64,000 nt of DNA from Rhodobacteraceae bacterium HLUCCA08 (GCA_001314655.1 LJSF01000007.1:1-64000); one strand, 5' to 3'; positions 8,753-20,091 are shown, counted from the stretch's first letter. The notes: generated by a model not told the origin, from the sequence alone. Made by a program: numbers and translations.

Positions 8753-9508
8753 TTACCCGAGGTTCTGCAGCGCCGGGAACGTGTCGAGCAGCCAATTGCT
8801 GATCTTGGTGAAATTGCCGGTCAGCATCAGGACGCCGATCAGCACCAGCAAGCTGCCCGACACCTTTTCGATCGCGCCCATGTGCCGTTTCATCCAGCCC
8901 ATGACCCCCTTGAGCCGCGGAAAATACGCGGCCGCCAGCAGGAAGGGCAGGCCCAGCCCGGCCGAATACAGGCCCAGCATCGCCACCCCTTCGCCGATAT
9001 CGCCCCGGGCGATCACGACCGAACTGATCGCGCCCAGGATCGGCCCGATACAGGGCGTCCATCCAAAGGCGAAGGCCAGGCCCAGAACATAGGCGCCAAA
9101 GGCCGATCCGCCCTGATCGCCGGCATCGAACCGGGCCTCGCGGTCCAGGAACGGGATGCGGAAGACATGCAGGAAATGCAGCCCGAAGACCAGCACCACC
9201 GCGCCCGCCCCGAAGGACAGCCAATAGCGCGCTTCGGCCATGGCCCGACCCAGCGCCGAAACGCTGAGGCCGACGAACAGGAACACCGTCGACAGGCCCA
9301 GCACGAAGAACAGCGCCGCCAGCAGGACCCGGGCCCGGGCGGCGCGGGATTCGTCCAGTTCGGTCACGCTGATACCGCCCATATAGGCCAGGTAGGGCGC
9401 CACAACCGGCAAGACGCAGGGGCTGAGGAACGACAGCAGACCGGCGCCGAAGGCGATCATCAGCGCGGGGGCCAGCGAGGCGGCAAGGAAGAGTTCGTCG
9501 GACAACAT
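8753..9508 (-). CDS. ccdA: Cytochrome c biogenesis / thiol-disulfide membrane protein CcdA
   Basis: The 251-residue protein has six predicted membrane helices and the two redox Cys of the CcdA/DsbD family: SPCVLPVVAPYLAY in the first helix and TPCIGPILGAI in the fourth. It carries reducing equivalents from cytoplasmic thioredoxin to periplasmic acceptors, including apocytochrome c maturation thiols. It is divergent from the tusA-like gene, with 111 bases between the starts. Confidence 0.93.
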   Translation of the reverse strand: MLSDELFLAASLAPALMIAFGAGLLSFLSPCVLPVVAPYLAYMGGISVTELDESRAARARVLLAALFFVLGLSTVFLFVGLSVSALGRAMAEARYWLSFGAGAVVLVFGLHFLHVFRIPFLDREARFDAGDQGGSAFGAYVLGLAFAFGWTPCIGPILGAISSVVIARGDIGEGVAMLGLYSAGLGLPFLLAAAYFPRLKGVMGWMKRHMGAIEKVSGSLLVLIGVLMLTGNFTKISNWLLDTFPALQNLG

Positions 9509-9619
9509 GATCGACCTCTAGCCCAAGGCGCGCGTCGCGTCACGAGGTCGATTGTCACATGCCCGTCATGGCGGGGCCGGGGCTGGACAAGGGCGCGGCC
9601 AGACCGCAAGGCTCGGCCC

Positions 9620-9856
9620 ATGAAGATCTCTCTGGAAATCGATGCGCGGGGCCTGAAATGCCCCCTGCCCGTCCTGCGGGCCAGCCGCGCGCTGCGCCGC
9701 ATGGCGCCGGGCCAGGTCCTGCGTCTGCTGGCCGATGATCCGATGGCCGCGATCGACCTGCCGCATTTCTGCGCCGAAACCGGGCATGTCATGGAAACGG
9801 CCGCCGACCTGTCGGACGGCGGCCGTGCCTATCTGATCCGCTGCACCGGCGCCTAG
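9620..9856 (+). CDS. tusA: TusA-family sulfurtransferase
   Basis: The 78-residue protein carries the family hallmark DARGLKCPLPVLRASRAL, where the Cys of CPxP accepts persulfide sulfur. TusA-like proteins relay sulfur for tRNA thiolation, molybdenum cofactor or sulfur oxidation; the sequence alone does not separate these. Its 3' end overlaps the convergent rne stop by 4 bases. ATG at 9620 gives the normal family length. Confidence 0.9.
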   Translation: MKISLEIDARGLKCPLPVLRASRALRRMAPGQVLRLLADDPMAAIDLPHFCAETGHVMETAADLSDGGRAYLIRCTGA

Positions 9857-12702
9857 CGGCCCAGCGACCACCAGCCGCGCCGACGCGGTTTCGCCTCGGC
9901 CTCGGCCTCGGCCTCGGCCGGTTCGGTTTCGGGCTCGGGGGCCTCCGGATCGGGTTGCGCCGCGGTTTTGGCGGCGGGCACGACGTCTTCGTCGACCGCC
10001 TTGAGCACCGGGGCCTCATCGGCCGGTGCGGCCGCTTCGACCGGCGCGGGGGCTTTCGCCGCTGTCTTGCGCGGGCTGCGCCGGCGGGCGGGCGGCTTCG
10101 GGGCCTCTTGTTCGGCCTCGGGGGCGGCCTCCGGTTCGGCCGCAACAGCCTCGGACGCGCCCCCCGTTTCGGCCGCACCGGCCTCGGGGGTGGCCTCGGG
10201 GGTGGCCTCCGGGACGGCCTCGGCCTTGGGCTTGCGGGTCCGGGTGCGGCGTTTCGGCTTGGCGTCCTCGGCGGGCGCGGCGGGCGCCGGATCGGACGCC
10301 GTCGCCGCCTCTGCCGATGCCTCGGCCGGGTCGGCGGGGGCTTCGGGCTCGGCCGGCGCCGCGGCGGTCTTGCGAGACCGGGTGCGGGTGCGCCGCTTGG
10401 GCTTTTCCTCGGCCGGGGCATCGGCCGATGCGTCGTCCGGGGCGGCATCGGGGGCGGCGTCGGGCGCAGCCTCTGCCTCGGGCGCTTCTGCCTCGGGCGC
10501 GGGCTCTGTCCCGGCTCCGGTATCGGCCGCCGTTTCGGCGACCTCGGTCGCCTGATCGTCGCCATTGCCATTGCCCGACCCGCGCCGCCGCCGACGCCGC
10601 CGCCGCTTCTTGCGCGGCTGGCCATCCTCGGCGATGGTTTCGGCGGTCTCTTCGCCGGCTTCTGCCTCGGCCTCGGCCTCCGGGGCCTCCTCGACATCGG
10701 CCATCACCGCGGTGTCGGAGGAAATCACCGCCACCGCCACCTCGGGCACGGACCGGGTCGCGGTCTTGAACTTCTCGATCGCGTAATCGGGCGACACCAG
10801 CGCAAGGTCCGCCTCGATCCGGACCGACAGGCCATAGCGGGCCTCGATCTGGGCGATGTGTTCGCGTTTCTGGTTCATCAGGTAATTGGCGATCGCCACC
10901 GGCGCCTTGACCAGAACCTCGCGGGTGCGGCCGCGCACGCCCTCTTCCTCGATCTGGCGCAGGATCGCCAGGGCGACGTTGTCATTGGACCTCAGCAGCC
11001 CGGTGCCGTGGCAATGCGGGCAAGGCTGCGTCGTCGCCTCGAGCATGCCGGGGCGCAGGCGCTGGCGCGACATCTCGAGCAGGCCGAAGCCGCTGATCCG
11101 GCCGACCTGGATGCGGGCACGGTCGGTCTTGAGCTTGTCCTTGAGCCGCTTTTCGACGGCGGCGTTGTTCTTGCGCTCGTCCATGTCGATGAAGTCGATG
11201 ACGATCAGCCCGGCCAGGTCGCGCAGGCGCAGCTGGCGGGCGACCTCCTCGGCGGCTTCCAGGTTCGTCTTCAGCGCGGTCTGTTCGATCGAGCCTTCCT
11301 TGGTGGCCCGCCCCGAATTGACGTCGATCGCCACCAGGGCCTCGGTCACGCCGATCACGATATAGCCGCCCGAGGGCAGTTGCACCGTCGGGTTGAACAT
11401 CCCCGACAGGTAGCTTTCGACCTGGTGGCGGGCAAAGAGCGGCAGCGCGTCCTGGTATTGCTTCACGTTCTTGGCATGGGACGGCATGATCATCTTCATG
11501 AAGTCCTTGGCGGTGCGGTAACCCGCCTCGCCCTCGACCACGACCTCGTCGATCTCTTTCGAATAGAGATCGCGGATCGAGCGCTTGATCAGGTTGCCTT
11601 CCTCGTAGATCGGGGCCGGCGCGATGGATTTCAGCGTCAGTTCCCGGATCTGTTCCCACAGCCGCTGCAGGTATTCGTAATCGCGCTTGATCTCGGTCTT
11701 GGTGCGTTGCGATCCGGCGGTGCGGATGATCAGCCCGGCGCCCTCGGGCACGTCCATCTCGGCGGCGATATCCTTGAGCTTCTTGCGGTCGGCGGCATTG
11801 GTGATCTTGCGGGAAATCCCGCCGCCGCGGGCGGTGTTGGGCATCAGCACGCAATAGCGCCCGGCCAGCGACAGATAGGTGGTCAGCGCCGCACCCTTGT
11901 TGCCGCGTTCCTCTTTCACCACCTGGACCAGCAGGATCTGGCGGACCTTGACGACTTCCTGGATCTTGTATTTGCGCGGGCGCGCCTTGCGCACCGGGCG
12001 GACTTCTTCGGTGTCATCCTCTTCGGCGACGACCTCGATGGTTTCGTCCCGTTCGGCGGCATCGTCCATCGCCACATAGGGCGTTTCCTCGTCCTCGACC
12101 GGGTCGGCGGGGGCCGCCTCGGTTTCGGCGGGTTTCCGGGACCGCGACCGGCGGCTGCGGGTCCTGGGGCGGGCCTCGTCGGTGGTGGCGTCGTCGGCGG
12201 GGGCCGTCTCTGTGAGGGGCTCCTCGGCCTGGGCCTCGTCGCTCGGCGCGGTCTCTGAGTCCGCGTCCAGGTCGATGGTTTCCATCCCGCGCGGATCGGC
12301 GGTGGCCACCGCGTCGCCATTGCCGGCATCGGCGGCCTTGGGCTTGGCGCGCGACCGGCGCCGGCGCTTGGGCTTTTCGGCCTCTTCATCGGCCTCGGCC
12401 CGCATTTCCTCGGCATAAGCCCGTTCTTCGGCCAGCAGGGCTTCGCGATCGGCCACCGGGATCTGGTAGTAATCCGGGTGGATTTCCGAAAAGGCCAGGA
12501 AACCGTGACGATTCCCGCCGTAATCGACGAAGGCGGCCTGCAGCGAGGGTTCGACCCGCGTGACCTTGGCCAGGTAGATATTTCCCGCTAGCTGGCGGCG
12601 GGACTGGGTTTCGAAGTCGAATTCCTCGACCTTGTTTCCGTCAACCACCACGACGCGGGTTTCCTCCGCGTGGGTGGCGTCGATAAGCATCTTTTTTGCC
12701 AT
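9853..12702 (-). CDS. rne: Ribonuclease E with insert in the S1 domain
   Basis: The 949-residue protein begins MAKKMLIDATHAEETRVVV. The S1 RNA-binding domain (about 35-285) is split by a charged, Arg- and Asp/Glu-rich insert at about 105-245, as in other Rhodobacterales. The catalytic domain has the metal-binding aspartates Asp460 (VAIDVNSG) and Asp503 (VIDFIDMDE) and the Zn-link Cys pair CPHC at 561-564. From about residue 700 onward the tail is low-complexity Ala/Glu/Pro with basic Lys/Arg clusters, the expected degradosome scaffold. It cuts single-stranded RNA in mRNA turnover and rRNA/tRNA processing. ATG at 12702 was chosen because everything upstream in frame is unlike RNase E. Confidence 0.96.
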   Translation of the reverse strand: MAKKMLIDATHAEETRVVVVDGNKVEEFDFETQSRRQLAGNIYLAKVTRVEPSLQAAFVDYGGNRHGFLAFSEIHPDYYQIPVADREALLAEERAYAEEMRAEADEEAEKPKRRRRSRAKPKAADAGNGDAVATADPRGMETIDLDADSETAPSDEAQAEEPLTETAPADDATTDEARPRTRSRRSRSRKPAETEAAPADPVEDEETPYVAMDDAAERDETIEVVAEEDDTEEVRPVRKARPRKYKIQEVVKVRQILLVQVVKEERGNKGAALTTYLSLAGRYCVLMPNTARGGGISRKITNAADRKKLKDIAAEMDVPEGAGLIIRTAGSQRTKTEIKRDYEYLQRLWEQIRELTLKSIAPAPIYEEGNLIKRSIRDLYSKEIDEVVVEGEAGYRTAKDFMKMIMPSHAKNVKQYQDALPLFARHQVESYLSGMFNPTVQLPSGGYIVIGVTEALVAIDVNSGRATKEGSIEQTALKTNLEAAEEVARQLRLRDLAGLIVIDFIDMDERKNNAAVEKRLKDKLKTDRARIQVGRISGFGLLEMSRQRLRPGMLEATTQPCPHCHGTGLLRSNDNVALAILRQIEEEGVRGRTREVLVKAPVAIANYLMNQKREHIAQIEARYGLSVRIEADLALVSPDYAIEKFKTATRSVPEVAVAVISSDTAVMADVEEAPEAEAEAEAGEETAETIAEDGQPRKKRRRRRRRRGSGNGNGDDQATEVAETAADTGAGTEPAPEAEAPEAEAAPDAAPDAAPDDASADAPAEEKPKRRTRTRSRKTAAAPAEPEAPADPAEASAEAATASDPAPAAPAEDAKPKRRTRTRKPKAEAVPEATPEATPEAGAAETGGASEAVAAEPEAAPEAEQEAPKPPARRRSPRKTAAKAPAPVEAAAPADEAPVLKAVDEDVVPAAKTAAQPDPEAPEPETEPAEAEAEAEAKPRRRGWWSLGR

Positions 12703-13222
12703 GTGATCCGTGCGCACGACAGCCCCGTCCCGGCGCCCGGGGGCGCAAGGTCGGGGGTGCGGTGTCCGTTGAGGGCGATGGGCGCGCGAACGGACCCGAG
12801 GGCCCCGAGGGCCTCCCCTGTCCTGCAATCGCTGCTCGCGCCTGGCATCGCGTTTCTTCTCCGACGCCCCGAGGGGCGCCAATTCATGGCCCGCGGCGGT
12901 CAGGATCGATGCCTTGGCGCGCGCTCGGGCTGTTCACAATGACCCTTGGGTCATATTCCGTCTGTCCGGTTCGGTCCGGGTCTCTCTCCACGGGGGCCGA
13001 AATCGGAAAATCCGTCCGGGCCACGTGGCACAGCGTCGTGCCGGCGGCCCGTTCGTCTTACATAGGGGAGGACGGGGGGCGATTACAATCTGAAACTGAT
13101 GGTTGCATCATCGGCACCGGGTGACGGGTCGCGTGACGCGCCGGGGTTTACAACCCGCGACGGTCCATGGTCGTATGACGTCGTGAAAAGGCATATCCGG
13201 TGTTCATTGGAGGTTCGTGAAG
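12703..13222. promoter_or_regulatory. Divergent intergenic region with rne leader
   Basis: These 520 bases between rne and the lipoprotein gene contain no convincing gene. An inverted repeat ATGACCC-TT-GGGTCAT lies at 12939-12954, the only clear dyad. A long leader would be expected for rne, whose family is often autoregulated through its 5' untranslated region; that role is inferred, not visible. The plus-strand gene has TTGGAGG at 13207-13213 as its ribosome site. Confidence 0.45.
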
Positions 13223-14179
13223 ATGTTGCGCCCGAAAACAATCGTGTTCGCCGTTTCGGCGATGATCCTGTCGGCCTGCGAGGTCGATGTGCTGGACCCG
13301 GCGGTTCAGGGGCCGGCCCAGCGGGCGGCGCTGGCCGCGGCAGAGGGCGGCGTGCCCGGAGGACAGCGCGTCCAGGAGGGCACGCCGATCCGCGTGCACC
13401 TGACCGATGGCGGCTATGTCGGCAGCGGCGATCTGCGCGACATGAACAATTTCCGGCCGATTTCGCTGTTTTCCTGCGATGGAGCCTCTTGCGCGCAACC
13501 GGCCGGCACACAGTTCGGCGTGACCGATTGCCAGCGCGCCGGTGACCGGACGACCTGCCGCGAACGCGACCCCGCCGGGGGGCCGGACCTGGGCCGCTTC
13601 GCCTTTTACGGCGACCAGAGATATTCCGTCGAAAACCTGCGCACCGGCGCATTCTACAGCGGGGTCTGGTATCAGAACGCGGCCCAGAAATCGCGCGCCG
13701 AACGCCAATACGCCACGATGATCGATGCCTTCGAAGGCGCCTTCGCCACGGCCTATGAACGGGTATCGGACGAGCGCTATGCGCCGATTGCCGCGCTCGA
13801 GGCGGTCGGCGATGCCGCGATCGCCGCCAACACGCCCGGCGCCGGGGCCGGAACCGGCGGCATGGCGCCCGATACCGGAACCGAGCAACTGGCCCTGGAC
13901 AACCGCCAGGTCACGGTGCGCGACGGCTACAACATCGGCAACCATCCGATCGAGGTCCAGTCGCGCCAGGTCGCGGAAGGCTATAGCTGCGACAGCGCCC
14001 AGCGGATCCCGGAAAAGTCCGGCGGGGCCTGTTCCAGTTTCCGCGCTTTGGTGATCATCGAGGCCTGCACGCCGCAGGTCGTGCCCCCGGCCGCCTACAA
14101 TCAGGATCAACCCGAATTCCTGCGCGTCGCGGCGGCCTTTGCCAATCAGGGCGCGAACCTGGCGCAGGCCTGTTTCTAG
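13223..14179 (+). CDS. Hypothetical lipoprotein
   Basis: The N-terminus MLRPKTIVFAVSAMILSACEVD is a lipoprotein signal with lipobox LSAC, so the mature protein is predicted to be membrane-anchored in the periplasm or outer membrane. About 300 residues follow with several Cys (for example DGASCAQP, VTDCQRAGDRTTC), which may form disulfides. I recognise no domain. ATG at 13223 lies 9 bases from GGAGG; an alternative GTG at 13217 is too close to it. Confidence 0.75.
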   Translation: MLRPKTIVFAVSAMILSACEVDVLDPAVQGPAQRAALAAAEGGVPGGQRVQEGTPIRVHLTDGGYVGSGDLRDMNNFRPISLFSCDGASCAQPAGTQFGVTDCQRAGDRTTCRERDPAGGPDLGRFAFYGDQRYSVENLRTGAFYSGVWYQNAAQKSRAERQYATMIDAFEGAFATAYERVSDERYAPIAALEAVGDAAIAANTPGAGAGTGGMAPDTGTEQLALDNRQVTVRDGYNIGNHPIEVQSRQVAEGYSCDSAQRIPEKSGGACSSFRALVIIEACTPQVVPPAAYNQDQPEFLRVAAAFANQGANLAQACF

Positions 14180-14386
14180 TCCCCCGCAGGGCCCGGCCCG
14201 ATCCGCCGCCGGTCAGGGCGACCGGATCGGCGGCGATGCGATCGGGCCGGTCGACCGGATGCCACGGATCCTGCCGGCCCGGCGGCGTGTCGGACCGGGC
14301 CGTCCCGCACAGCCGGTCGGTGTCGTCGTCGGGCAGATCGGTGCACCGGCGCCCCGCTTCGCGGTTGCCGACGGACCCGACGCGGG

Positions 14387-15721
<1,335 letters not shown>

Positions 15722-15736
15722 ATGGTCATCTCCCGC

Positions 15737-17491
15737 CTATTCGGCGGCCTCCAGAGTCTCGGCCAGCACCGGCAGTTCGACCTCGAAGACCGCCCCGCCC
15801 TCGACCGCGTTGCGCGCGGTCAGCCGGCCGCCGAAGTCGTTGACGATGCCCGAGGAAATGGCAAGCCCCAGACCGACCCCGTCCCCCGGCAGCTTGGTCG
15901 TGTAGAACGGCTCGAACAGGTTCTCCAGGTCGTCGATCCCGGGGCCGTTGTCGCGCACCGCCAGGCGCAGGGTTTCGCCCTGGGCCAGGATCACGCCGAC
16001 CGCCGGGTCGGTGACCGGCTTGGTCGCATCCAGCGCGTTGCGCAGCAGGTTGATGATCACCTGCTCCAGCCGCATCCGGTCGCCCAGGATCATCGCCGGA
16101 CGGTCCGGCATGGTCAGGGTGATCGCGACCTGGCGCTGGCGCAGTTGCGGCTCCATCATCGCCAGGGCGGAATTCACCGCATCCCTTGCGTCCAAGGGCT
16201 GGAACGCCTCCTGACCCTTGCGGGCGTAGCTTTTCAGCTGCTTGGTGATCGCCCCCATCCGTTCGATCAACCCGTCGATCCGGTTGAAGCTGGCCAGCGC
16301 CTCTTCGGGCCGGCGCCGGCTCAGCAGCAGACGCGCCCCGGCCAGGTAGGTCTTCATCGCCGCAAGCGGCTGGTTCAGCTCGTGGCTGACGGCGGCGGAC
16401 ATCTCGCCCAGAGCGGCGAGTTTCGAGGTCTGGGCGACGGTCTGTTCGGCCACTTCGAGGTTCTTTTCGGCCTTCTGGCGTTCGGCGATTTCCCGCTGCA
16501 GGCGGATGTTCAACTGGCGAAGCTCCGCCGATTCGCGCTGGAACACGCGCATCCGCGAATCCGAATTCCGCGACATCACGAAAAACAGCCCGGCCAGAAG
16601 GATCGCGAATCCCATGATCTCGAGCGCCAGGATCGCGTTCACCCGCTCGCGCACGCTGGCATAGGTCGTATAGGTGATGATCCGCCAGCCCTGGAACGGC
16701 ACCCGGGCCTCCTGCCGGATCACGCCTTCGCCGCGCAGATAGGCCTCGATCGGCAGCGCACCCCAATCATGGGTCACCGCCAGCGCCCGTTCGATGGCGC
16801 GGTTGGCGGGCACCACCAGGATCGCCTCGGGTTCGGTCAGGCCGCGCCAGCGCGGTTCGGTCGACAGGATCAACCGGCCGGAACTGTCGGCGACGATGAC
16901 CGCATCGGAAATCCCGGCCCATTGCCGTTCCAGCTTGGCCAGGTCGACCTCGACCGCGACGACACCGACGGTCAGCATGTTCGCATCGATCCGGCGCGAA
17001 TAGGTAAAGGCGAAACCGCCTTCGGTCTTTTCCTCGACCGAGAACACGGTCTGGTTGGAGCGCAGCGCCTCGACGAAATGCGACCGGGAGCGATGGTTCT
17101 CGCCCAGCCGGTTGCGGTCGGTCGCCGCGACGATCCGCCCGTCCATGTCGTAAAGCACCAGCGAGGCGGCTCCGATTTCATCGACGAAGGACAACAGCCG
17201 CGCCGTCGACTGGGAATAATCGCTCGAATTCAGGGCCCCGATCAGCGCCGGGTCGCGGGCCAGCAATTGCGGCACCACCGAATTGCGCTGCAATTCGCTG
17301 ATCAGGTTGGCCGAATAGAGCGTCAGGCGCAGCTCGGCCCGGTTGCGGGTGGTTTCGGTGAACCGTTCGGTCAGCAGCCGGTTGGACACGGTCAGGACCA
17401 CGCCGGCCAGCACCAGGATCGCCAGCAGGGTCAGGCGCAACCGCCAACGCCGCTGACGCGACGCCATGTCCGTGGGATTCCCCTGGGTCAT
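15737..17491 (-). CDS. dctB: C4-dicarboxylate sensor histidine kinase DctB
   Basis: The 584-residue protein has one membrane helix near residues 19-36, a periplasmic Cache-like sensor region (about 40-285, with SLVLYDMDGRIVAATDRNRLG), a second helix at about 288-307, a coiled-coil stretch and a kinase core. His370 in the H-box SHELNQPL is the autophosphorylation site; the N-box NLLRNALD and the ATP lid DNGPGI and GVGLGLAI are intact. It should phosphorylate the downstream DctD protein. An internal ATG at residue 9 is a possible alternative start. Confidence 0.9.
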   Translation of the reverse strand: MTQGNPTDMASRQRRWRLRLTLLAILVLAGVVLTVSNRLLTERFTETTRNRAELRLTLYSANLISELQRNSVVPQLLARDPALIGALNSSDYSQSTARLLSFVDEIGAASLVLYDMDGRIVAATDRNRLGENHRSRSHFVEALRSNQTVFSVEEKTEGGFAFTYSRRIDANMLTVGVVAVEVDLAKLERQWAGISDAVIVADSSGRLILSTEPRWRGLTEPEAILVVPANRAIERALAVTHDWGALPIEAYLRGEGVIRQEARVPFQGWRIITYTTYASVRERVNAILALEIMGFAILLAGLFFVMSRNSDSRMRVFQRESAELRQLNIRLQREIAERQKAEKNLEVAEQTVAQTSKLAALGEMSAAVSHELNQPLAAMKTYLAGARLLLSRRRPEEALASFNRIDGLIERMGAITKQLKSYARKGQEAFQPLDARDAVNSALAMMEPQLRQRQVAITLTMPDRPAMILGDRMRLEQVIINLLRNALDATKPVTDPAVGVILAQGETLRLAVRDNGPGIDDLENLFEPFYTTKLPGDGVGLGLAISSGIVNDFGGRLTARNAVEGGAVFEVELPVLAETLEAAE

Positions 17492-17539
17492 AAGGTCCAG
17501 TCTACCCCGCCCGTCGCGCGGCGGTCCAGCGCCACGCGG

Positions 17540-18208
17540 TCACGCCGAAGCGAGCGCGTCCAGCAATCCGGCGAACAGCGGCGCGCCGTCGGTGCCGCCC
17601 TGGGCCGGCTCAACGGCGCGTTCGGGATGCGGCATCATCCCCAGCACCCTGCGGTTGGCGCTGAGCACGCCGGCGATGTCCCCGCGCGACCCGTTCGGGT
17701 TGGCGTCATAGGTGAAGGCGATCCGGTCCGCGTCCCGCAGCGCGGCCAGCGTCGCGTCATCGGCATGGTAATTGCCGTCGTGATGCGCGATCGGCACCCG
17801 GATCGTGGCCCCGGCGGCATAGCCGCGGGTAAAGGCGCTGTCCGCGGTGGCGACGGTCAGGTCGACAACGCGGCAGACGAATTTCAGATTGGCATTGCGC
17901 ATCAGCGCGCCGGGCAGGATCCCGGTTTCGGTCAGCACCTGGAAGCCGTTGCAGACGCCCAGCACGAAGCCGCCCCGTTCGGCATGGGCGATCAGCGCCC
18001 GGGCGATGGGCGAGCGCGCCGCGATCGCGCCGCAGCGCAGGTAATCGCCAAAGGAAAAGCCGCCGGGGATGGCGACCAGGTCCAGCCCGGCGGGCAGGTC
18101 GTGGTCCTTGTGCCAGACGATCCGCACATCGGCCCCGGCCCGGGTCAGGGCCACGGCCATGTCGCGATCGCAATTCGAGCCCGGAAACTGGAGAACGGCA
18201 GCCTTCAT
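17540..18208 (-). CDS. purQ: Phosphoribosylformylglycinamidine synthase subunit PurQ
   Basis: The 222-residue glutamine amidotransferase has the PurQ start [16 protein letters not shown], the nucleophile elbow LGVCNGFQ with its catalytic Cys, and the His-Glu pair in MMPHPERA. It supplies ammonia to PurL in step four of purine synthesis. ATG at 18208 overlaps the stop of the DUF3592 gene (ATGA). purS lies upstream, separated by two non-purine genes; purL is not in the window. Confidence 0.95.
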   Translation of the reverse strand: MKAAVLQFPGSNCDRDMAVALTRAGADVRIVWHKDHDLPAGLDLVAIPGGFSFGDYLRCGAIAARSPIARALIAHAERGGFVLGVCNGFQVLTETGILPGALMRNANLKFVCRVVDLTVATADSAFTRGYAAGATIRVPIAHHDGNYHADDATLAALRDADRIAFTYDANPNGSRGDIAGVLSANRRVLGMMPHPERAVEPAQGGTDGAPLFAGLLDALASA

Positions 18209-18696
18209 GTCGCTTTGCCCCTGGAAAAGACCATCATCCGCAGCAGGCCCCAGACCAGCGCCGCGACGACCAGCGACGCGGCCCCGATCAGGCCCAGCAC
18301 GACCGGCATGAACCACAGCCCTTGCCAGGTGTCCATGCGCACATTGCCGGTCGCGCCCGGAAACTGGCGGATCGTCGCGGTCTGGCCGATCGCGACGTCG
18401 AACGAGGAATGGGCCGATCCGACGCTGGCCCGGCGCGGCGTGGCGCCGTCCATATAGGTGAAGACCGGTTCGTAACTGGGGACACCCCGGTCGAAAATCG
18501 TCTCTCCGACCCGGTCATGGCGCTGCACCACGGTGCCCTTGACCGGCTCGGACCGGGCGACGAACAGCGCCGCTTCGACACCGAAGCCCAAAGCCGCCAG
18601 CAGGCACAGGACCGGAAAGGCGAAGACGATCACCCGGATCCGCGACCGCCAGGTCATGTCGCGCAGCAGGCGGCCGGTGTGCAGGTGATAGGTCAT
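18205..18696 (-). CDS. DUF3592 membrane protein
   Basis: The 163-residue protein has two membrane helices (about residues 20-45 and 127-155) around a periplasmic beta segment including [12 protein letters not shown] and [20 protein letters not shown], the DUF3592 pattern. Function is unknown. ATG at 18696 is preceded by AAGGA; an upstream TTG at 18717 is the alternative. It overlaps purQ by 4 bases, so it is cotranscribed with purine genes. Confidence 0.75.
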   Translation of the reverse strand: MTYHLHTGRLLRDMTWRSRIRVIVFAFPVLCLLAALGFGVEAALFVARSEPVKGTVVQRHDRVGETIFDRGVPSYEPVFTYMDGATPRRASVGSAHSSFDVAIGQTATIRQFPGATGNVRMDTWQGLWFMPVVLGLIGAASLVVAALVWGLLRMMVFSRGKAT

Positions 18697-18768
18697 CGGC
18701 GGGGTCCTTGGCGTCAACGGCAGGACAAGGCGATGCCCGCGCCCGGGCCAAGCCGGGAACGACCGACC

Positions 18769-19809
18769 CTAGCCCGCGACATCGGTGATCACCGCGATCC
18801 CGGGCGGCATCGGGTGGTCAAAGGCCGCCAGTTCGGCGCCGGCATCCTCCAGCGTGACCCGCCGGGCGATCAGCGGCGCCAGGTCGAGGCGCGTCGCCCC
18901 AAGGAAGTCCAGCAGCGACGGATAGCGCCAGGCGGGCATGCCCCGGGTGCCGAAGACCGCCAATTGCCCGGAATAGACCGCGTCCATCGGCACCGGCATG
19001 GTCAGGTGATCGCCCGCCGGCATGCCGACCTGCACCATGCGGCCCAGCTTGCGCAGGCTGCGCAAGGCCCCGGCGGTGGTTTCGGGCCGGCCCAGCGCCT
19101 CGAGCGCGACATGGGCGCCGCCGCCGGTCGCCGCGCGCAGCGCCTCGGCCGCATCGCCCGCGCGGGCGTCGATCGCCGCTTCGGCCCCGAGGGTGCGGGC
19201 CAGCGCAAGCTTTTCCTCGACCACGTCGACCACCGCGACCCGGGCGCCCATCGCCCGGCCCAGCAGCAGCGCCGACAGCCCGATCCCGCCGGTGCCGAAC
19301 ACCGCCAGCCATTCGCCTGGCTGCAATGCGGCCCGCCCGGTCAGGGCCTGCCAGGCCGTGGTCACCCGGCAGCCCAGGGCGGCGGCCAGGGCCGGCGCCA
19401 TCCCTTCGGGCAGCGCGGTCAGGTTGGCATCGGCATGGGGCACGGCGAGGTATTCGGCGAAGGATCCCGGCGCGGTGAAACCGGGCAGGACCTGGTCGGC
19501 GCAGATCGTCTGGTGCCCGGCGGCGCAATCGGGACAGGTGCCGCAGGCCAGGATGAAAGGCGCGATCACCCGGTCGCCACGCCGCCAGCGGATCACGCCC
19601 GGGCCCGTGGCGACAACCTCTCCGCAATATTCATGGCCGGGGATATGGGGCATGGGCACCGGATCGCCGCCGGACCAGACATGCCAGTCGCTGCGGCAGA
19701 TGCCGCTGGCCAGAACCCGCAGGACCACGCCGTCGGGCGGGCAATCCGGGTCCGGCACCGTTTCCACCGACAGCGGCGCCCGGATGCCCCGCAGCACCGC
19801 GGCGCGCAT
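18769..19809 (-). CDS. Zinc-dependent alcohol dehydrogenase family protein
   Basis: This 346-residue MDR enzyme has the catalytic-zinc Cys in SGICRSDWHVW, the GHEYCGEVVATG signature, a structural-zinc lobe CGTCPDCAAGHQTIC and the nucleotide-binding loop FGTGGIGLSA. It should oxidise an alcohol with NAD(P). Its start overlaps the purS stop by one base, so it is translated within the purine operon even though a metabolic link is not obvious. Confidence 0.88.
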   Translation of the reverse strand: MRAAVLRGIRAPLSVETVPDPDCPPDGVVLRVLASGICRSDWHVWSGGDPVPMPHIPGHEYCGEVVATGPGVIRWRRGDRVIAPFILACGTCPDCAAGHQTICADQVLPGFTAPGSFAEYLAVPHADANLTALPEGMAPALAAALGCRVTTAWQALTGRAALQPGEWLAVFGTGGIGLSALLLGRAMGARVAVVDVVEEKLALARTLGAEAAIDARAGDAAEALRAATGGGAHVALEALGRPETTAGALRSLRKLGRMVQVGMPAGDHLTMPVPMDAVYSGQLAVFGTRGMPAWRYPSLLDFLGATRLDLAPLIARRVTLEDAGAELAAFDHPMPPGIAVITDVAG

Positions 19810-20039
19810 CAGGCGATCTCGATCCGGTAGCTTTCGATCACCGTATTGGCGAGCAGCTTTTCGCACATCTCGGTCACACGCGCCTCGGTGGTGCCCTCGG
19901 CCAGGTCCAGTTCGATCACCTTGCCCTGGCGCACGCCCTGCACCCCGTCGAAACCGAGCGCGCCCAGCGCATGGCGCACCGCCTCGCCCTGGGGATCCAG
20001 CACGCCCTGTTTCAGCATCACGGTGACCTTGGCTTTCAT
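19809..20039 (-). CDS. purS: Phosphoribosylformylglycinamidine synthase subunit PurS
   Basis: This 76-residue protein matches the small PurS subunit along its length: MKAKVTVMLKQGVLDPQGEAV, the LGFDGVQGVRQGK core and a terminal EMCEKLLANTVIESYRIEI. It joins PurL and PurQ in the three-part enzyme for step four of purine synthesis. It lies 52 bases downstream of purC on the same strand. Confidence 0.96.
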   Translation of the reverse strand: MKAKVTVMLKQGVLDPQGEAVRHALGALGFDGVQGVRQGKVIELDLAEGTTEARVTEMCEKLLANTVIESYRIEIA

Positions 20040-20091
20040 CGCACGGCGTCCCTTTTCCTGTTGTCAGACAAGCCCGAAAATCCCGTCGGGC

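Noticed and set aside
9955-12258. Long plus-strand frame opposite rne
   Set aside because: Antisense of the RNase E repeats; Gly/Arg/Leu low-complexity product.
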